A model generated the notes under the pieces. The model made no database searches. It was given only the letters and a program-made list of their open reading frames with translations, and was not told the DNA's origin. Positions 6,948-15,637 of a DNA stretch of 64,000 nucleotides are shown in pieces. This DNA is from Limivicinus sp963617275. GTDB lineage: Bacteria; Bacillota; Clostridia; Oscillospirales; Oscillospiraceae. Positions within the stretch are counted from its first letter, which is position 1, and every line of letters starts with the position of its first letter. The stretch covers positions 78,371 to 142,370 of the forward strand of contig CAVENX010000004.1 in assembly GCA_963617275.1 (NCBI GenBank), read 5' to 3'. A program made the position numbers and the translations under genes.

Positions 6948-8669
6948 ATGAACGATATTGTTGTTGAATTCAATAACTTTGGCTTTCAATACAATGCCCA
7001 GTCGAAGCCGACGCTGTATGATATTAACCTCACCATACGCAGAGGTGAGAAGGTTCTTATCGCCGGGCCGTCCGGCTGCGGCAAATCCACCCTTGCCCAC
7101 TGCATCAACGGGCTTATCCCGTTTTCGTTCGCCGGCGAAATGACCGGCAGCGCCGCCGTCTGCGGCAAGGAGACGCGTGAGCAGGGGATATTTGAGCTTT
7201 CTCATCATGTCGGGACCGTTCTTCAGGATTCCGACGGGCAGTTCATCGGCCTTACCGTGGCGGAGGATATCGCATTCGCGCTTGAAAACGACTGCGTCGG
7301 CGAGCCGGAGCTGCATGAGCGCGTGCTCGGCGCGGCAAAGGCGGTCGGCATAGACTCTCTGCTGCACCATTCGCCGGCGGAGCTTTCCGGCGGGCAGAAG
7401 CAGCGCGTCTCCATAGCGGGCGTAATGGTCGATAACGTGGACGTCTTTCTTTTTGACGAGCCGCTTGCAAACCTTGACCCCGCCGCCGGAAAGCAGGCGA
7501 TAGAGCTTATAGACGATATCCGACGCTCAACGGGCGCGGCGGTCATTATTATTGAGCACCGGCTTGAGGACGTGCTGCACCGCCATGTTGACAGGGTCGT
7601 ACTCATGGACGCGGGGCGCATCGTTTCCGACTGCCCGCCGGAGGAGCTTTTGGCCTCCGGAAGCCTTACGGCGCACGGGATACGCGAACCGCTGTATATA
7701 ACCGCGCTCAGATACGCCGGTGTGGAAATACGCCCCGAAATGGCTCCTCAGAGCCTTGATACGCTGCGCCTTTCCGACGGTGACAAGGCGGCGGTCCGCT
7801 CATGGTTCAGGCGCACACCCCCCGCACCGCCGCAGGCGCAGGGCGAAACGCTTCTTGAATGTGAGGACCTCACTTTTGCCTACCCCAACGGCTTTCCGGC
7901 AATAAACGGCGTTTCGGCGCGCATCGCCGCCGGTGAGCTTATTGCGGTAGTCGGGACGAACGGTGCAGGAAAATCCACCTTTTCAAAGCTTCTGTGCGGT
8001 TTTGAGCACGAGCAGGCCGGAAAGCTCATACTGAACGGCGAGAATATGTCGGCGCTTTCCATCAAGGAGCGCGCCGACAGGATCGGCTACGTGATGCAGA
8101 ATCCGAACCAGATGATATCCAAGGTCATGATAAAGGACGAGGTGGCTCTCGGGCTTGTCACAAGGGGCGTCGGCGCAGAGGAGATCAAGAGGCGCTGTGA
8201 GAAGGCGCTGAAGATATGCGGATTGTGGCAGTTCAGGAATTGGCCGATATCGGCGCTGAGCTACGGGCAGAAAAAGCGCGTGACCATCGCCGCGATACTT
8301 GTGCTTGAGCCGGAAATAATAATTCTCGACGAGCCTACCGCCGGTCAGGATTACCGCAGATACACCGAAATAATGGAGTTTCTTACAGAGCTTAACAGCC
8401 GCGGCATGACCGTGATCATGATAACCCACGATATGCACCTCATGCTTGAATACGCCCGCAGGGCGCTTGTATTCTCGAATGGCAGGATAATCCGCGACGG
8501 AAGCTCCGCCGATATTCTGACAGACCCCGCCGTGATTTCCGCGGCAAGTCTGAAGGAGACCTCGCTCTATGCGCTTGCGCTTCTCTGCGGCATTGATGAT
8601 CCGACGGAGTTTGTCCGGCGCTTTATAGATTTCGAGAGGGAGGCGCGAAAAAATGAGAAACATATTTAA
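6948..8669 (+). CDS. ECF transporter ATPase, two ATPase domains fused (EcfA-EcfA')
   Basis: This 573-residue cytoplasmic energizing subunit contains two ABC domains. The first (about 1-275) has Walker A GPSGCGKST, signature LSGGQKQR and Walker B VFLFDEPLA. The second (about 300-560) has GTNGAGKST, a variant signature LSYGQKKR and IIILDEPTAG. Most ECF modules carry two separate ATPases; here they are one chain, so the single protein can supply both nucleotide sites. The ATG follows CCGGAGAAAT. The T component overlaps its 3' end by 17 bp, showing translational coupling. Confidence 0.93.
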   Translation: MNDIVVEFNNFGFQYNAQSKPTLYDINLTIRRGEKVLIAGPSGCGKSTLAHCINGLIPFSFAGEMTGSAAVCGKETREQGIFELSHHVGTVLQDSDGQFIGLTVAEDIAFALENDCVGEPELHERVLGAAKAVGIDSLLHHSPAELSGGQKQRVSIAGVMVDNVDVFLFDEPLANLDPAAGKQAIELIDDIRRSTGAAVIIIEHRLEDVLHRHVDRVVLMDAGRIVSDCPPEELLASGSLTAHGIREPLYITALRYAGVEIRPEMAPQSLDTLRLSDGDKAAVRSWFRRTPPAPPQAQGETLLECEDLTFAYPNGFPAINGVSARIAAGELIAVVGTNGAGKSTFSKLLCGFEHEQAGKLILNGENMSALSIKERADRIGYVMQNPNQMISKVMIKDEVALGLVTRGVGAEEIKRRCEKALKICGLWQFRNWPISALSYGQKKRVTIAAILVLEPEIIILDEPTAGQDYRRYTEIMEFLTELNSRGMTVIMITHDMHLMLEYARRALVFSNGRIIRDGSSADILTDPAVISAASLKETSLYALALLCGIDDPTEFVRRFIDFEREARKNEKHI

Positions 8670-9477
8670 CTATGTTGACCGCCCCTCCCCCATACATTCG
8701 CTCACCGGCGCAACCAAGCTTGTCTGTCTTGTGCTGTGGAGCCTTGCGGCAATGCTGACGTATGACACGCGTTTTCTCATGGTTCTGCCTGTGATCAGTT
8801 TTGCTCTGTTTGCCGTGTCGAAGATAAAGCTGCGCGACGTGTCGTTCATGCTCGGCTTTACGGCGGTTTTCCTCGTGCTTAACAATGTGATGATATACAT
8901 TTTCTCTCCCCGCCACGGGGTGGAGCTGTACGGGGCGGAGACCGTGCTTCTGGGCGGCGGCCGCTATGCGCTGACGGCGCAGCAGCTTTTCTATCATTTT
9001 AATCTGCTGCTGAAATATCTGAGTACGATACCCATAGTCCTGCTTTTCGTATGCACCACCAACCCCAGCGAATTTGCCGCTTCTCTCAACCGCATCGGCG
9101 TCAGATACACCGTTGCGTACTCCGTTGCGCTTGCCTTGCGCTATATCCCCGATATCCAGCGGGAGTACCGCGACATTTCGCAGTCCCAGCAGGCAAGAGG
9201 CATCGAGATGAGCAAAAAGGAATCCCTTGTTAAGCGCCTTAAAAGCGCCGGGGCGATAATTATCCCGCTCATTCTTTCGAGTATGGACAGGATAGAACTT
9301 ATCTCCAACGCGATGGAACTGCGCGGCTTCGGCAAGGGCAGAAAGCGCACATGGTACATGGGCAGAAAATTTAATACTGCGGACATCTCGGCAATGGTTT
9401 TCTGTGCTATACTGTTGGTTATTGCGCTGTATCTCAACAAACTCAACGGCGGAAGGTTTTATAATCCCTTTCTTTGA
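8653..9477 (+). CDS. ECF transporter T component (EcfT)
   Basis: The 274-residue transmembrane coupling subunit has several hydrophobic segments in the N-terminal two thirds (KLVCLVLWSLAAML, FMLGFTAVFLVLN). The two cytoplasmic coupling motifs that contact the ATPases are present as QQARGIEM and ELRGFGKG. It starts within the ATPase gene, with GAGGGAGGC upstream. It completes an S-AA-T set of the dedicated (group I) type. The MBOAT gene begins 29 bp downstream with no terminator between them, so the transcript may continue. Confidence 0.92.
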   Translation: MRNIFNYVDRPSPIHSLTGATKLVCLVLWSLAAMLTYDTRFLMVLPVISFALFAVSKIKLRDVSFMLGFTAVFLVLNNVMIYIFSPRHGVELYGAETVLLGGGRYALTAQQLFYHFNLLLKYLSTIPIVLLFVCTTNPSEFAASLNRIGVRYTVAYSVALALRYIPDIQREYRDISQSQQARGIEMSKKESLVKRLKSAGAIIIPLILSSMDRIELISNAMELRGFGKGRKRTWYMGRKFNTADISAMVFCAILLVIALYLNKLNGGRFYNPFL

Positions 9478-9506
9478 CCGCCGTACCGATAAAGGACGAT
9501 AGGCAA

Positions 9507-10970
9507 ATGTTATTCAACTCCTACATATTTATATTCCTGTTCCTGCCGCTTTGCCTCGCGGGGTATTTTGTCATCAACCGCTTCGGGAAAAAACGGCTTG
9601 CCCTTGCATACCTTTTGGGAATGTCCCTGTGGTTCTACGGGGCGAACACGCCCGTCTATCTGCTGCTTATAGTTTCAAGCGTACTTGTAAACTACGGCTT
9701 TTATATGCTGTCAAAACGGCTTTCCGGCGGCATGCGCACGGCGGCGAAGGCGGCTGCGGTCGCACTCAATCTGGGCGTGCTGTTCTATTTCAAATATTAC
9801 GATTTCTTTGTCTCCACCGTAAATTCGCTTTTCGGATGCGACTGGGCGCTGAAGCATATCATTCTCCCGCTCGGCATCAGCTTTTTTACCTTCCAGCAGG
9901 TCTCCTTTGTTGCGGATGCGTTCAACGGCGAGGTGCCGGATTACGGTCTTCTTGAGTACGCCTGCTTTGTTACGTACTTTCCACAGCTTGTGGCAGGTCC
10001 CATCGTCACTCATGACGAGCTTGTCCCGCAGCTTCTGGACGACAGCAAAAAGCGCTTTGATTGGGAAAATTTTGCACGCGGCGTGTATATTTTCGCAATG
10101 GGTCTCGGCAAAAAGGTCCTTATCGCGGACAGTCTCAGCAGAGTGGTCGCTGCGGGCTTTGCCTTTCCCACGCCGCTACTTGACAGTCTCGGCTGCTTTA
10201 TAGTCATGCTTGCGTTTTCTCTTCAGCTGTATTTTGATTTCAGCGGATACAGCGATATGGCGATAGGTCTGGGAGAAATGTTCAACATCGACCTGCCGCA
10301 GAACTTCAACTCCCCCTACAAGTCCGAAAACGTCGTCGAGTTCTGGCGCAATTGGCACATCACGCTCTCCCGCTTCTTTACAAAGTACGTGTATTTCCCT
10401 CTCGGCGGAAGCAGAAAAGGGCTTGCACGTACCTATCTGAACGTCTTTATCGTTTTTCTGCTCAGCGGTCTTTGGCACGGGGCGAACTGGACATTCATCA
10501 TCTGGGGCATGATGCACGGCGCGGCGCAGATCGTCTACCGCGTCGGGAAGAAATTCTTTGACCGGCTCCCCAAGGCCGTCGGGCGCACTGTCACGTTCCT
10601 TTTTATAAGTCTGTGCCTTGTCGTGTTCCGGGCGGACAACGTTTCACAGGGCTTTGCGATAATCGGACGTATTTTCGAGTTTGACTTTTCCGCGGGCATT
10701 TCCTCCCTTGGTTACTGCTTCGATTTTTCCGAGCTGCGCCATGTGCTCTCGCTCATTCCCGCCGTCGGAGGCTATCTTGCCCGGCCTTTGCCGCTGCTGG
10801 TTATTTTCCTCGCCGGTATACTCTTCATCACGCAGTTCACGCCGAACGCCTATGAGCGAATGAAGCGGATGAAGCCGAACGCGGTAAATCTCATCGCTTC
10901 GGCCGCGCTGATATTCTGGTGCGCGATATCCTTCGGGAAAGTCAGCGAATTTCTGTATTTCAATTTCTGA
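9507..10970 (+). CDS. MBOAT family membrane O-acyltransferase (DltB/AlgI-like)
   Basis: The 487-residue polytopic membrane protein begins MLFNSYIFIFLFLPLCLAGYF, the usual N-terminus of AlgI/DltB-like MBOAT proteins. The conserved QLVAGPI, SGYSDMAIGLGEMFNIDLPQNF and NFNSPYKS..EFWRNWHITLS elements follow in order. The catalytic His is in LSGLWHGANWTF. I chose ATG 9507 because AAAGGA lies 10 bp upstream and the protein then begins at the family start; an earlier ATG at 9474 lacks this. These enzymes pass acyl groups across the membrane to cell-wall or surface polymers. The partner SGNH protein follows. Confidence 0.9.
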   Translation: MLFNSYIFIFLFLPLCLAGYFVINRFGKKRLALAYLLGMSLWFYGANTPVYLLLIVSSVLVNYGFYMLSKRLSGGMRTAAKAAAVALNLGVLFYFKYYDFFVSTVNSLFGCDWALKHIILPLGISFFTFQQVSFVADAFNGEVPDYGLLEYACFVTYFPQLVAGPIVTHDELVPQLLDDSKKRFDWENFARGVYIFAMGLGKKVLIADSLSRVVAAGFAFPTPLLDSLGCFIVMLAFSLQLYFDFSGYSDMAIGLGEMFNIDLPQNFNSPYKSENVVEFWRNWHITLSRFFTKYVYFPLGGSRKGLARTYLNVFIVFLLSGLWHGANWTFIIWGMMHGAAQIVYRVGKKFFDRLPKAVGRTVTFLFISLCLVVFRADNVSQGFAIIGRIFEFDFSAGISSLGYCFDFSELRHVLSLIPAVGGYLARPLPLLVIFLAGILFITQFTPNAYERMKRMKPNAVNLIASAALIFWCAISFGKVSEFLYFNF

Positions 10971-10985
10971 GAGGAGGCAGGTACC

Positions 10986-12062
10986 GTGAATTACAAAAAA
11001 TGGAGTATCTCCTTCCTTATACTGTTCCTCTCCGCGGTGCTGATAATGGGTACGCTGACCGCGGTTATAGACCCGTTTTTCCATTACCACAAGCCCCTGC
11101 CATTTCTGCAGTACGAGATAGATTACGAGCGCTACCAGAACGACGGCATTGTCAAGCACTTCGATTATGACACTCTGATAACCGGCAACTCCATGTCGGA
11201 GAACTTCAAAACCTCCGAGTGCAACGCGCTTTTCGGCGCGGAAACGGTCAAAGCCGCTTTCTCCGGCGCAAGCCCCAAGGAGCTTGATATGAACAACCGC
11301 GCCGCGGTAAAAGCGAACCCGGCGCTTGAGCGCATCATAATGAACCTTGATTGGAGCAACTTCACAAAGGATAAGGATTATATGAGCTATGACGCCGACG
11401 ATTATCCGGATTATCTTTATAACTCCGATCCCTTTGACGACGTGAAATACCTCCTCAACAAAAACATCTTCGGCGACGTGCTCAGAACCGTGAGCTACAC
11501 TCTCTCCGGCGGCACGACCACGACCATGGACGAATACGCCTTCTGGCACGACGATCCGGAGACCGTATACGGCTGGGATGCTATATGCGCACAGTACGAG
11601 CCGAATTGGTATCACGACGATCCGGCGGTTTTTGACGCTGCGCAGTATGAGCTTCTGCGCGGCAATCTTGAGCAGAACGTCATCGCCCTCGCCCGCGAAA
11701 ATCCGCAGATAGAATTTTATCTGTTCATGCCGCCTTACAGCATGTTCTTCTGGGCGAAGATGTACAACGTGCGTGAGCTTGAGTTTCAGTTCGATGCGCA
11801 GCAGGCGGCGATCGAGCTGCTGCTTGAGTGTGATAATATCCGCCTTTTCTCCTTCCTTGACGACTTTGAGCTTGCACAGGATTACACCCGCTATAAGGAC
11901 TATATACACTATGACGCCGGTGTAAACTCATGGATGCTTGAATGTATGGCGGATAACACGCACCGCCTCACTGCGGACAACTATATGCAGTATCTCGACC
12001 GGTGCAGGGAATTTTATCTGAATTACGACTACGAAAGCCTTCTTGATAGGATATACTCATGA
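10986..12062 (+). CDS. Membrane-anchored SGNH/DltD-AlgX-like acyl-transfer partner
   Basis: This 358-residue protein has one N-terminal membrane segment (about 6-28), with the rest predicted outside the cell. Residues 66-71 (TGNSMS) fit the nucleophile block of SGNH-type proteins, with Ser69 as candidate nucleophile. D305-Y-I-H308 fits the C-terminal Asp/His pair. It follows the MBOAT gene by 15 bp with GAGAGGAGG before the start, as DltD or AlgJ/AlgX partners do. It probably completes O-acylation of an exported polymer. Overall similarity to named families looks weak, so the role rests on context and these motifs. Confidence 0.65.
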   Translation: MNYKKWSISFLILFLSAVLIMGTLTAVIDPFFHYHKPLPFLQYEIDYERYQNDGIVKHFDYDTLITGNSMSENFKTSECNALFGAETVKAAFSGASPKELDMNNRAAVKANPALERIIMNLDWSNFTKDKDYMSYDADDYPDYLYNSDPFDDVKYLLNKNIFGDVLRTVSYTLSGGTTTTMDEYAFWHDDPETVYGWDAICAQYEPNWYHDDPAVFDAAQYELLRGNLEQNVIALARENPQIEFYLFMPPYSMFFWAKMYNVRELEFQFDAQQAAIELLLECDNIRLFSFLDDFELAQDYTRYKDYIHYDAGVNSWMLECMADNTHRLTADNYMQYLDRCREFYLNYDYESLLDRIYS

Positions 12063-12066
12063 AAAC

Positions 12067-12100
12067 AGCTCGAATTTGCCGGAAAACGCAAATTCGAGCT
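12067..12100. terminator. Perfect hairpin ending the MBOAT/SGNH unit
   Basis: AGCTCGAATTTGC (12067-12079) pairs perfectly with GCAAATTCGAGCT (12088-12100) around an 8-nt loop. There is no long T-run. Its last base is the first T of the rplJ -35 hexamer, so termination and initiation signals abut. Confidence 0.55.
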
Positions 12101-12128
12101 TGACAATTATACGCGCTTATGTTATTCT
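12100..12128 (+). promoter_or_regulatory. Promoter of the rplJ-rplL operon
   Basis: TTGACA (12100-12105) and TATTCT (12123-12128) are 17 bp apart, directly upstream of the L10 leader. Confidence 0.65.
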
Positions 12129-12131
12129 GTC

Positions 12132-12250
12132 ATGGCGTTCCAAAGACAGCAGGTGGAATCCGTTCCGTAAATCCTGCCGAGGACATCAACAATTTATATG
12201 ATTGTTTATGTTCCTTCGCGTCTTTTGATGCGAGGGTTTTCTTTTTGGAC
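12132..12250 (+). ncRNA. Ribosomal protein L10 leader
   Basis: The sequence TGGCGTTCCAAAGACAGCAGGTG, followed later by CCTGCCGAGGACAT and a hairpin (CTTCGCGTC...GATGCGAGG) ending in TTTTCTTTTT, follows the L10 leader found upstream of rplJ in Firmicutes. By family knowledge the L10-L12 complex binds it to repress its own operon, here by the terminator at the end of the leader. Boundaries are approximate. Confidence 0.85.
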
Positions 12251-12280
12251 GTGACCACGTTTACGGAGGTGAAATCACAC

Positions 12281-12814
12281 ATGCCAAACGCAAAGGTTCT
12301 TAGCGAAAAGCAGGCAATAGTCGCTGCACTGTCCGAGCGTATCAAGAACGCAAGTTCCGGTCTTCTGGTTGACTACCGTGGCATCACGGTCGCAGAGGAT
12401 ACCGCACTTCGTGCTGAGCTGCGCAAGGAAGGCGTAGAGTATTCTGTTGTCAAGAACACCCTTACCAGAAAGGCTCTGGACAGCCTCGGAATGAATGAGC
12501 TTGACGCTCATCTCGAAGGCACCACCTCTCTGGCAACCGCAGAGAATGACCCCATCGCTCCTTTCCGTATCATCAACGATTACAGCAAGAAGCTGGGCGA
12601 CCGTTTCAACGTTAAGGCTGCATTCCTGGAAGGTCAGGTTCTGAGCATGGCAGACATCGAGTCTCTGTCTACTCTGACTTCCAAGAACGACCTGTACGGA
12701 AAACTGGCCGGTTCTCTTAATGCAATCATCGCAGGCCTCGCAGTCAGCCTTGGTGAGGTTCTGGCACAGAAGGGCGGCTCTCTTGACGAGGCACCCGCAG
12801 AGGCGGCAGAGTAA
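12281..12814 (+). CDS. rplJ: 50S ribosomal protein L10
   Basis: L10 anchors the L12 dimers of the ribosomal stalk. The 177-residue protein starts MPNAKVLSEKQAIVAALSERI, with TACGGAGGTG upstream. LLVDYRGITVAEDTALRAEL and YSVVKNTLTRKAL are the conserved rRNA-binding face, and the C-terminal helix (LAVSLGEVLAQKGG) is where L12 docks. An in-frame upstream extension covers the L10 leader and has no ribosome site, so I reject it. rplL follows by 37 bp. The upstream rplK-rplA and downstream rpoB genes usually linked to it are not here. Confidence 0.97.
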   Translation: MPNAKVLSEKQAIVAALSERIKNASSGLLVDYRGITVAEDTALRAELRKEGVEYSVVKNTLTRKALDSLGMNELDAHLEGTTSLATAENDPIAPFRIINDYSKKLGDRFNVKAAFLEGQVLSMADIESLSTLTSKNDLYGKLAGSLNAIIAGLAVSLGEVLAQKGGSLDEAPAEAAE

Positions 12815-12851
12815 TCTGCAACACACAATTATATTTGGAGGATAATTAATT

Positions 12852-13220
12852 ATGGCAAGCGAAAAAAGCGTAGCTATTCTTGAAGAGATCAAGGCTCTGT
12901 CCGTTCTGGAGCTCAAGGATCTGATCGACGGCATCTGCGAGACCTTCGGCGTTTCCGCAGTTGCAGCAGCAGCCGGCCCCGCAGTTGCTCAGGAAGCAGT
13001 TGCTGAGAAGACCGAGTTTGACGTTGTTATGACCGCATTCGGCGCAGAAAAGATCAAGGTCATCAAGGAAGTCCGCGGCATCACCGGTATGGGTCTTGCT
13101 GAGGCAAAGGCACTTGTTGAAGGCGTTCCCGCAAAGATCAAGGAAGGCGTCTCCAAGGAAGATGCAGAAGCCCTCAAGGCACAGCTCGAAGCTGTCGGCG
13201 CAACCGTCGAGCTCAAGTAA
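12852..13220 (+). CDS. rplL: 50S ribosomal protein L7/L12
   Basis: The 122-residue stalk protein recruits translation factors to the ribosome. It has an N-terminal dimer helix (EEIKALSVLELKDLIDGI), an Ala-rich hinge, and the conserved C-terminal domain FDVVMTAFGAEKIKVIKEVR with MGLAEAKALVEGVP and KEDAEALKAQLEAVGATVELK. The start is preceded by TTGGAGGA. It is the last gene of the operon, with a strong terminator right after it. Confidence 0.98.
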   Translation: MASEKSVAILEEIKALSVLELKDLIDGICETFGVSAVAAAAGPAVAQEAVAEKTEFDVVMTAFGAEKIKVIKEVRGITGMGLAEAKALVEGVPAKIKEGVSKEDAEALKAQLEAVGATVELK

Positions 13221-13234
13221 TTATAAGCTTATAC

Positions 13235-13272
13235 AAAACCCCACCGGACGGGTTGTCCGGTGGGGTTTTTTT
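13235..13272 (+). terminator. Intrinsic terminator of rplJ-rplL
   Basis: ACCCCACCGGAC pairs with GTCCGGTGGGGT, followed by seven T residues. It lies 15 bp after the rplL stop. Confidence 0.9.
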
Positions 13273-13323
13273 ACTGTCTCCGCTCTTTTCGGAGATCTGT
13301 ATTTGCATACAATCAGATTCTTT

Positions 13324-14307
13324 TTATATATTTTCTCTTTCCCCTTGACGTTCATTTTCCTGCTGTGCGTTGTACCTGTCGAAAAATTCCACAAAGCAGT
13401 TGAAAAGCTCCCTTGTCCTGCCGTGAAGCCCCGTTTCCTTATTGTAATACGCGCATACATAGTCGGAATCGGGCATGTACGGCAGCGGAAAAATGTCCAC
13501 GCGCCGCAGATAATCCTGCTGCACGTCCTCATCGAGCATATCCCAGAAAAGCTTTGCGTAGATCAGCACGCCAAGCCCGCCGTTGCAGAGCTGGAAAGCG
13601 TTTTCCACGTTCGTAAGCTCACAGACGAATTTGGGGCTTATATCGTAATATTTGAGATAGCTGTTGAGCGCCCGCCCGCCCGAGGACAGGCGCGGTATCT
13701 TTATAAACGGCGCGGACGCAAAGAAGCTCAGATCCGCCCCGCCGGAAAATTCTTCTTTCTTCGCTTCATAGCCTTCCCCCGCAAGCTCCCTCATCACCCT
13801 TTTCGGCACGACAAGGATATGCTCCTTCCGGCAGAGGGGGACGCTTTCATAGTTGTCCGGCGTGCCGCTTATCGAGCCGATAACAAGATCGACCCCGTCG
13901 CGGGCGACGGATTTCTGCAATATCTCCGGCGAATCCTCCGACATCTGCAAAAAAGTGTCGGGATAGCTTTCCAGAAACGACGGCAGCACATGCGGCAGCA
14001 CCGCCCGGGCAACCGTATGCTCTATTCCTATATGCAGCACCTGATTGCTGCCCATGCCGCGGCTGGAATTATCCTCAAACTCCTGCCTGAGCTGCAATAT
14101 CCGCTTTGCCGTCTGTAAAAAAAGCTTCCCGTCCGTCGTCAGTCCCAGAGGACGGCTGCGCAGGAAAAGCTGCTCTCCCAGCTCCTCCTCAAGCCTTGAT
14201 ATCTGCTTTGAAAGGGACTGCTGCGACATAAACAAGTGCTTTGCCGCGAGAGAAAAGCTCTTCTCCTCGGCGACAGCGATAAAGCTTTTCAGCACGTCAA
14301 AATCCAT
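13324..14307 (-). CDS. LysR-family transcriptional regulator
   Basis: The 327-residue regulator has an N-terminal winged helix-turn-helix (about 1-62, FSLAAKHLFMSQQSLSKQISRLEEELGEQLF) and a substrate-binding co-inducer domain behind it. ATG 14307 is chosen because GAGGTG precedes it; a GTG nine bases earlier overlaps that ribosome site. A clear promoter (TTGACG, 17 bp, TATACT) lies at 14334-14362 on the minus strand. It is divergent from the TAXI-TRAP transporter 320 bp away, the usual arrangement for a LysR protein and its target. The inducer is unknown. Confidence 0.92.
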   Translation of the reverse strand: MDFDVLKSFIAVAEEKSFSLAAKHLFMSQQSLSKQISRLEEELGEQLFLRSRPLGLTTDGKLFLQTAKRILQLRQEFEDNSSRGMGSNQVLHIGIEHTVARAVLPHVLPSFLESYPDTFLQMSEDSPEILQKSVARDGVDLVIGSISGTPDNYESVPLCRKEHILVVPKRVMRELAGEGYEAKKEEFSGGADLSFFASAPFIKIPRLSSGGRALNSYLKYYDISPKFVCELTNVENAFQLCNGGLGVLIYAKLFWDMLDEDVQQDYLRRVDIFPLPYMPDSDYVCAYYNKETGLHGRTRELFNCFVEFFDRYNAQQENERQGERENI

Positions 14308-14333
14308 ACGAAACACCTCGTTTCTCTGTGCTC

Positions 14334-14362
14334 AGTATAGCATCCGGAGTCTAATACGTCAA
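14334..14362 (-). promoter_or_regulatory. Promoter of the LysR regulator gene
   Basis: On the minus strand TTGACG (14357-14362) and TATACT (14334-14339) are separated by 17 bp, about 27 bp upstream of the ATG. Confidence 0.65.
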
Positions 14363-14515
14363 ACAGTTGTTATAAATTTCTCAAAAAAGTGTAGTTCCTG
14401 CCCTCCAAAACCGACAAACGGCGGCATTTTTCGTCTTTCATGTTGGCTAAATGCACAAAGCAGCGACTTTTGCAGGCATCGCTTATGTTGCTTTCGGCGA
14501 AATTCAAAAAAACTA

Positions 14516-14544
14516 TTGCATAAATCAACTTTTAGTTGTACTAT
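14516..14544 (+). promoter_or_regulatory. Candidate promoter and operator for the TAXI-TRAP operon
   Basis: TTGCAT (14516-14521) and TACTAT (14539-14544) are 17 bp apart. The spacer contains a 13-bp palindrome, CAACTTTTAGTTG (14526-14538), which would be a fitting site for the divergent LysR regulator. The regulator link is inferred. Confidence 0.45.
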
Positions 14545-14626
14545 AAACGCGTAAAGAGCGTAATGCACAAGACCAGAAAGTAGTTTTTATGCAAGGCTCA
14601 TATTTCCAATTCGGAGGATCAAAAAA

Positions 14627-15577
14627 ATGAAAAAAATTCTTGCTATGATTCTTGCGCTGTGCATGGTATTTGCACTTTGCGCAACATCCGCTTTCGCGGC
14701 CGATGAGCTGATCTTCACCACCGGCGGCGAAGCAGGTACATATTACGCATTCGGCAGTGTCCTGGCGCAGTATGTTTCCAACAACTCCGACATCTCCGTC
14801 ACCGCGATAACCGGCAACGGCTCGCAGGCCAACGTGGAGGATATGGATGCCGGCGACGTACAGCTTGCTTTCTGTCAGTCCGACGTTATGAGCTATGCTT
14901 ATAACGGAACGAACCTTTTTGAAGATCTCGGCAAAATAGACAGCTTCTCCGTTGTCGCCGCCCTCTATATGGAGCAGGTGCAGATAGTCACCACCAACCC
15001 TGACATCAAGACCGTTGCCGACCTCAAGGGCAAATCTGTTTCGATCGGTGCCCGCGGCTCCGGCGTTTACTTCAATGCACTTGACGTTCTCGGCGTTTAC
15101 GGCATGACCGAGGATGACATCAAGCCCGTTTACCAGAGCTTCGGCGACAGCGCAGAGTCCCTCAAAGACAAGAAGATCGACGCGGCATTCATCGTTGCGG
15201 GCGCTCCCACCACCGCCATCACCGACCTGAGCACCAGCGGCCCCGTTTACCTTGTAAGCATTGACGACGACCACATCGACGAGCTGCTTGCCAAGAGTCC
15301 CTACTACACCGCTTACACCGTTCCCGCCGATACCTACGGCATGCCTGAGGATGTGCAGACCGTTGCTGTCGCCGCCGTTGTCCTTGCACGCAACGACGTA
15401 TCCGAGGATGCGATCTACGCCTTTACCTCCACCATCTTCGATAACATCGACGCTATCGCGGAGCAGCACGGCAAGGGCGCGGAGCTGAGCCTTGAGTTCG
15501 CTTCCTCCATCACCGATGTTCCCTATCACCCCGGCGCGGCAAAGTACTTCGCCGAGAAGGGCTTTGATGTAGCATAA
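14627..15577 (+). CDS. TAXI-family TRAP transporter solute-binding protein
   Basis: The 316-residue exported protein has a signal peptide (1-24, ending AFA-A) and no lipobox, so it is secreted or held by the membrane partner. The mature start LIFTTGGEAGTYYAFGSVLAQYVS and SVTAITGNGSQANVEDMDAGDVQLAFCQSD follow the TAXI pattern. LKGKSVSIGARGSGVYFNALDVL continues it. Substrates of TAXI proteins are mostly small carboxylates or amino acids, and the sequence does not say which. GGAGGATC precedes the ATG. Two hairpins separate it from the permease, which should raise binding-protein expression relative to permease. Confidence 0.92.
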   Translation: MKKILAMILALCMVFALCATSAFAADELIFTTGGEAGTYYAFGSVLAQYVSNNSDISVTAITGNGSQANVEDMDAGDVQLAFCQSDVMSYAYNGTNLFEDLGKIDSFSVVAALYMEQVQIVTTNPDIKTVADLKGKSVSIGARGSGVYFNALDVLGVYGMTEDDIKPVYQSFGDSAESLKDKKIDAAFIVAGAPTTAITDLSTSGPVYLVSIDDDHIDELLAKSPYYTAYTVPADTYGMPEDVQTVAVAAVVLARNDVSEDAIYAFTSTIFDNIDAIAEQHGKGAELSLEFASSITDVPYHPGAAKYFAEKGFDVA

Positions 15578-15595
15578 TTCCCAACTGAACTTAAT

Positions 15596-15626
15596 ATTCC
15601 GGAACGCGTTCCCCGCGTTCCGGAAT
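15596..15626 (+). terminator. Intercistronic hairpin 1 after the TAXI gene
   Basis: ATTCCGGAACGCG (15596-15608) pairs perfectly with CGCGTTCCGGAAT (15614-15626). No T-run follows, so it more likely blocks 3' decay than terminates transcription. Confidence 0.6.
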
Positions 15627-15637
15627 ACGCGTTTGTT

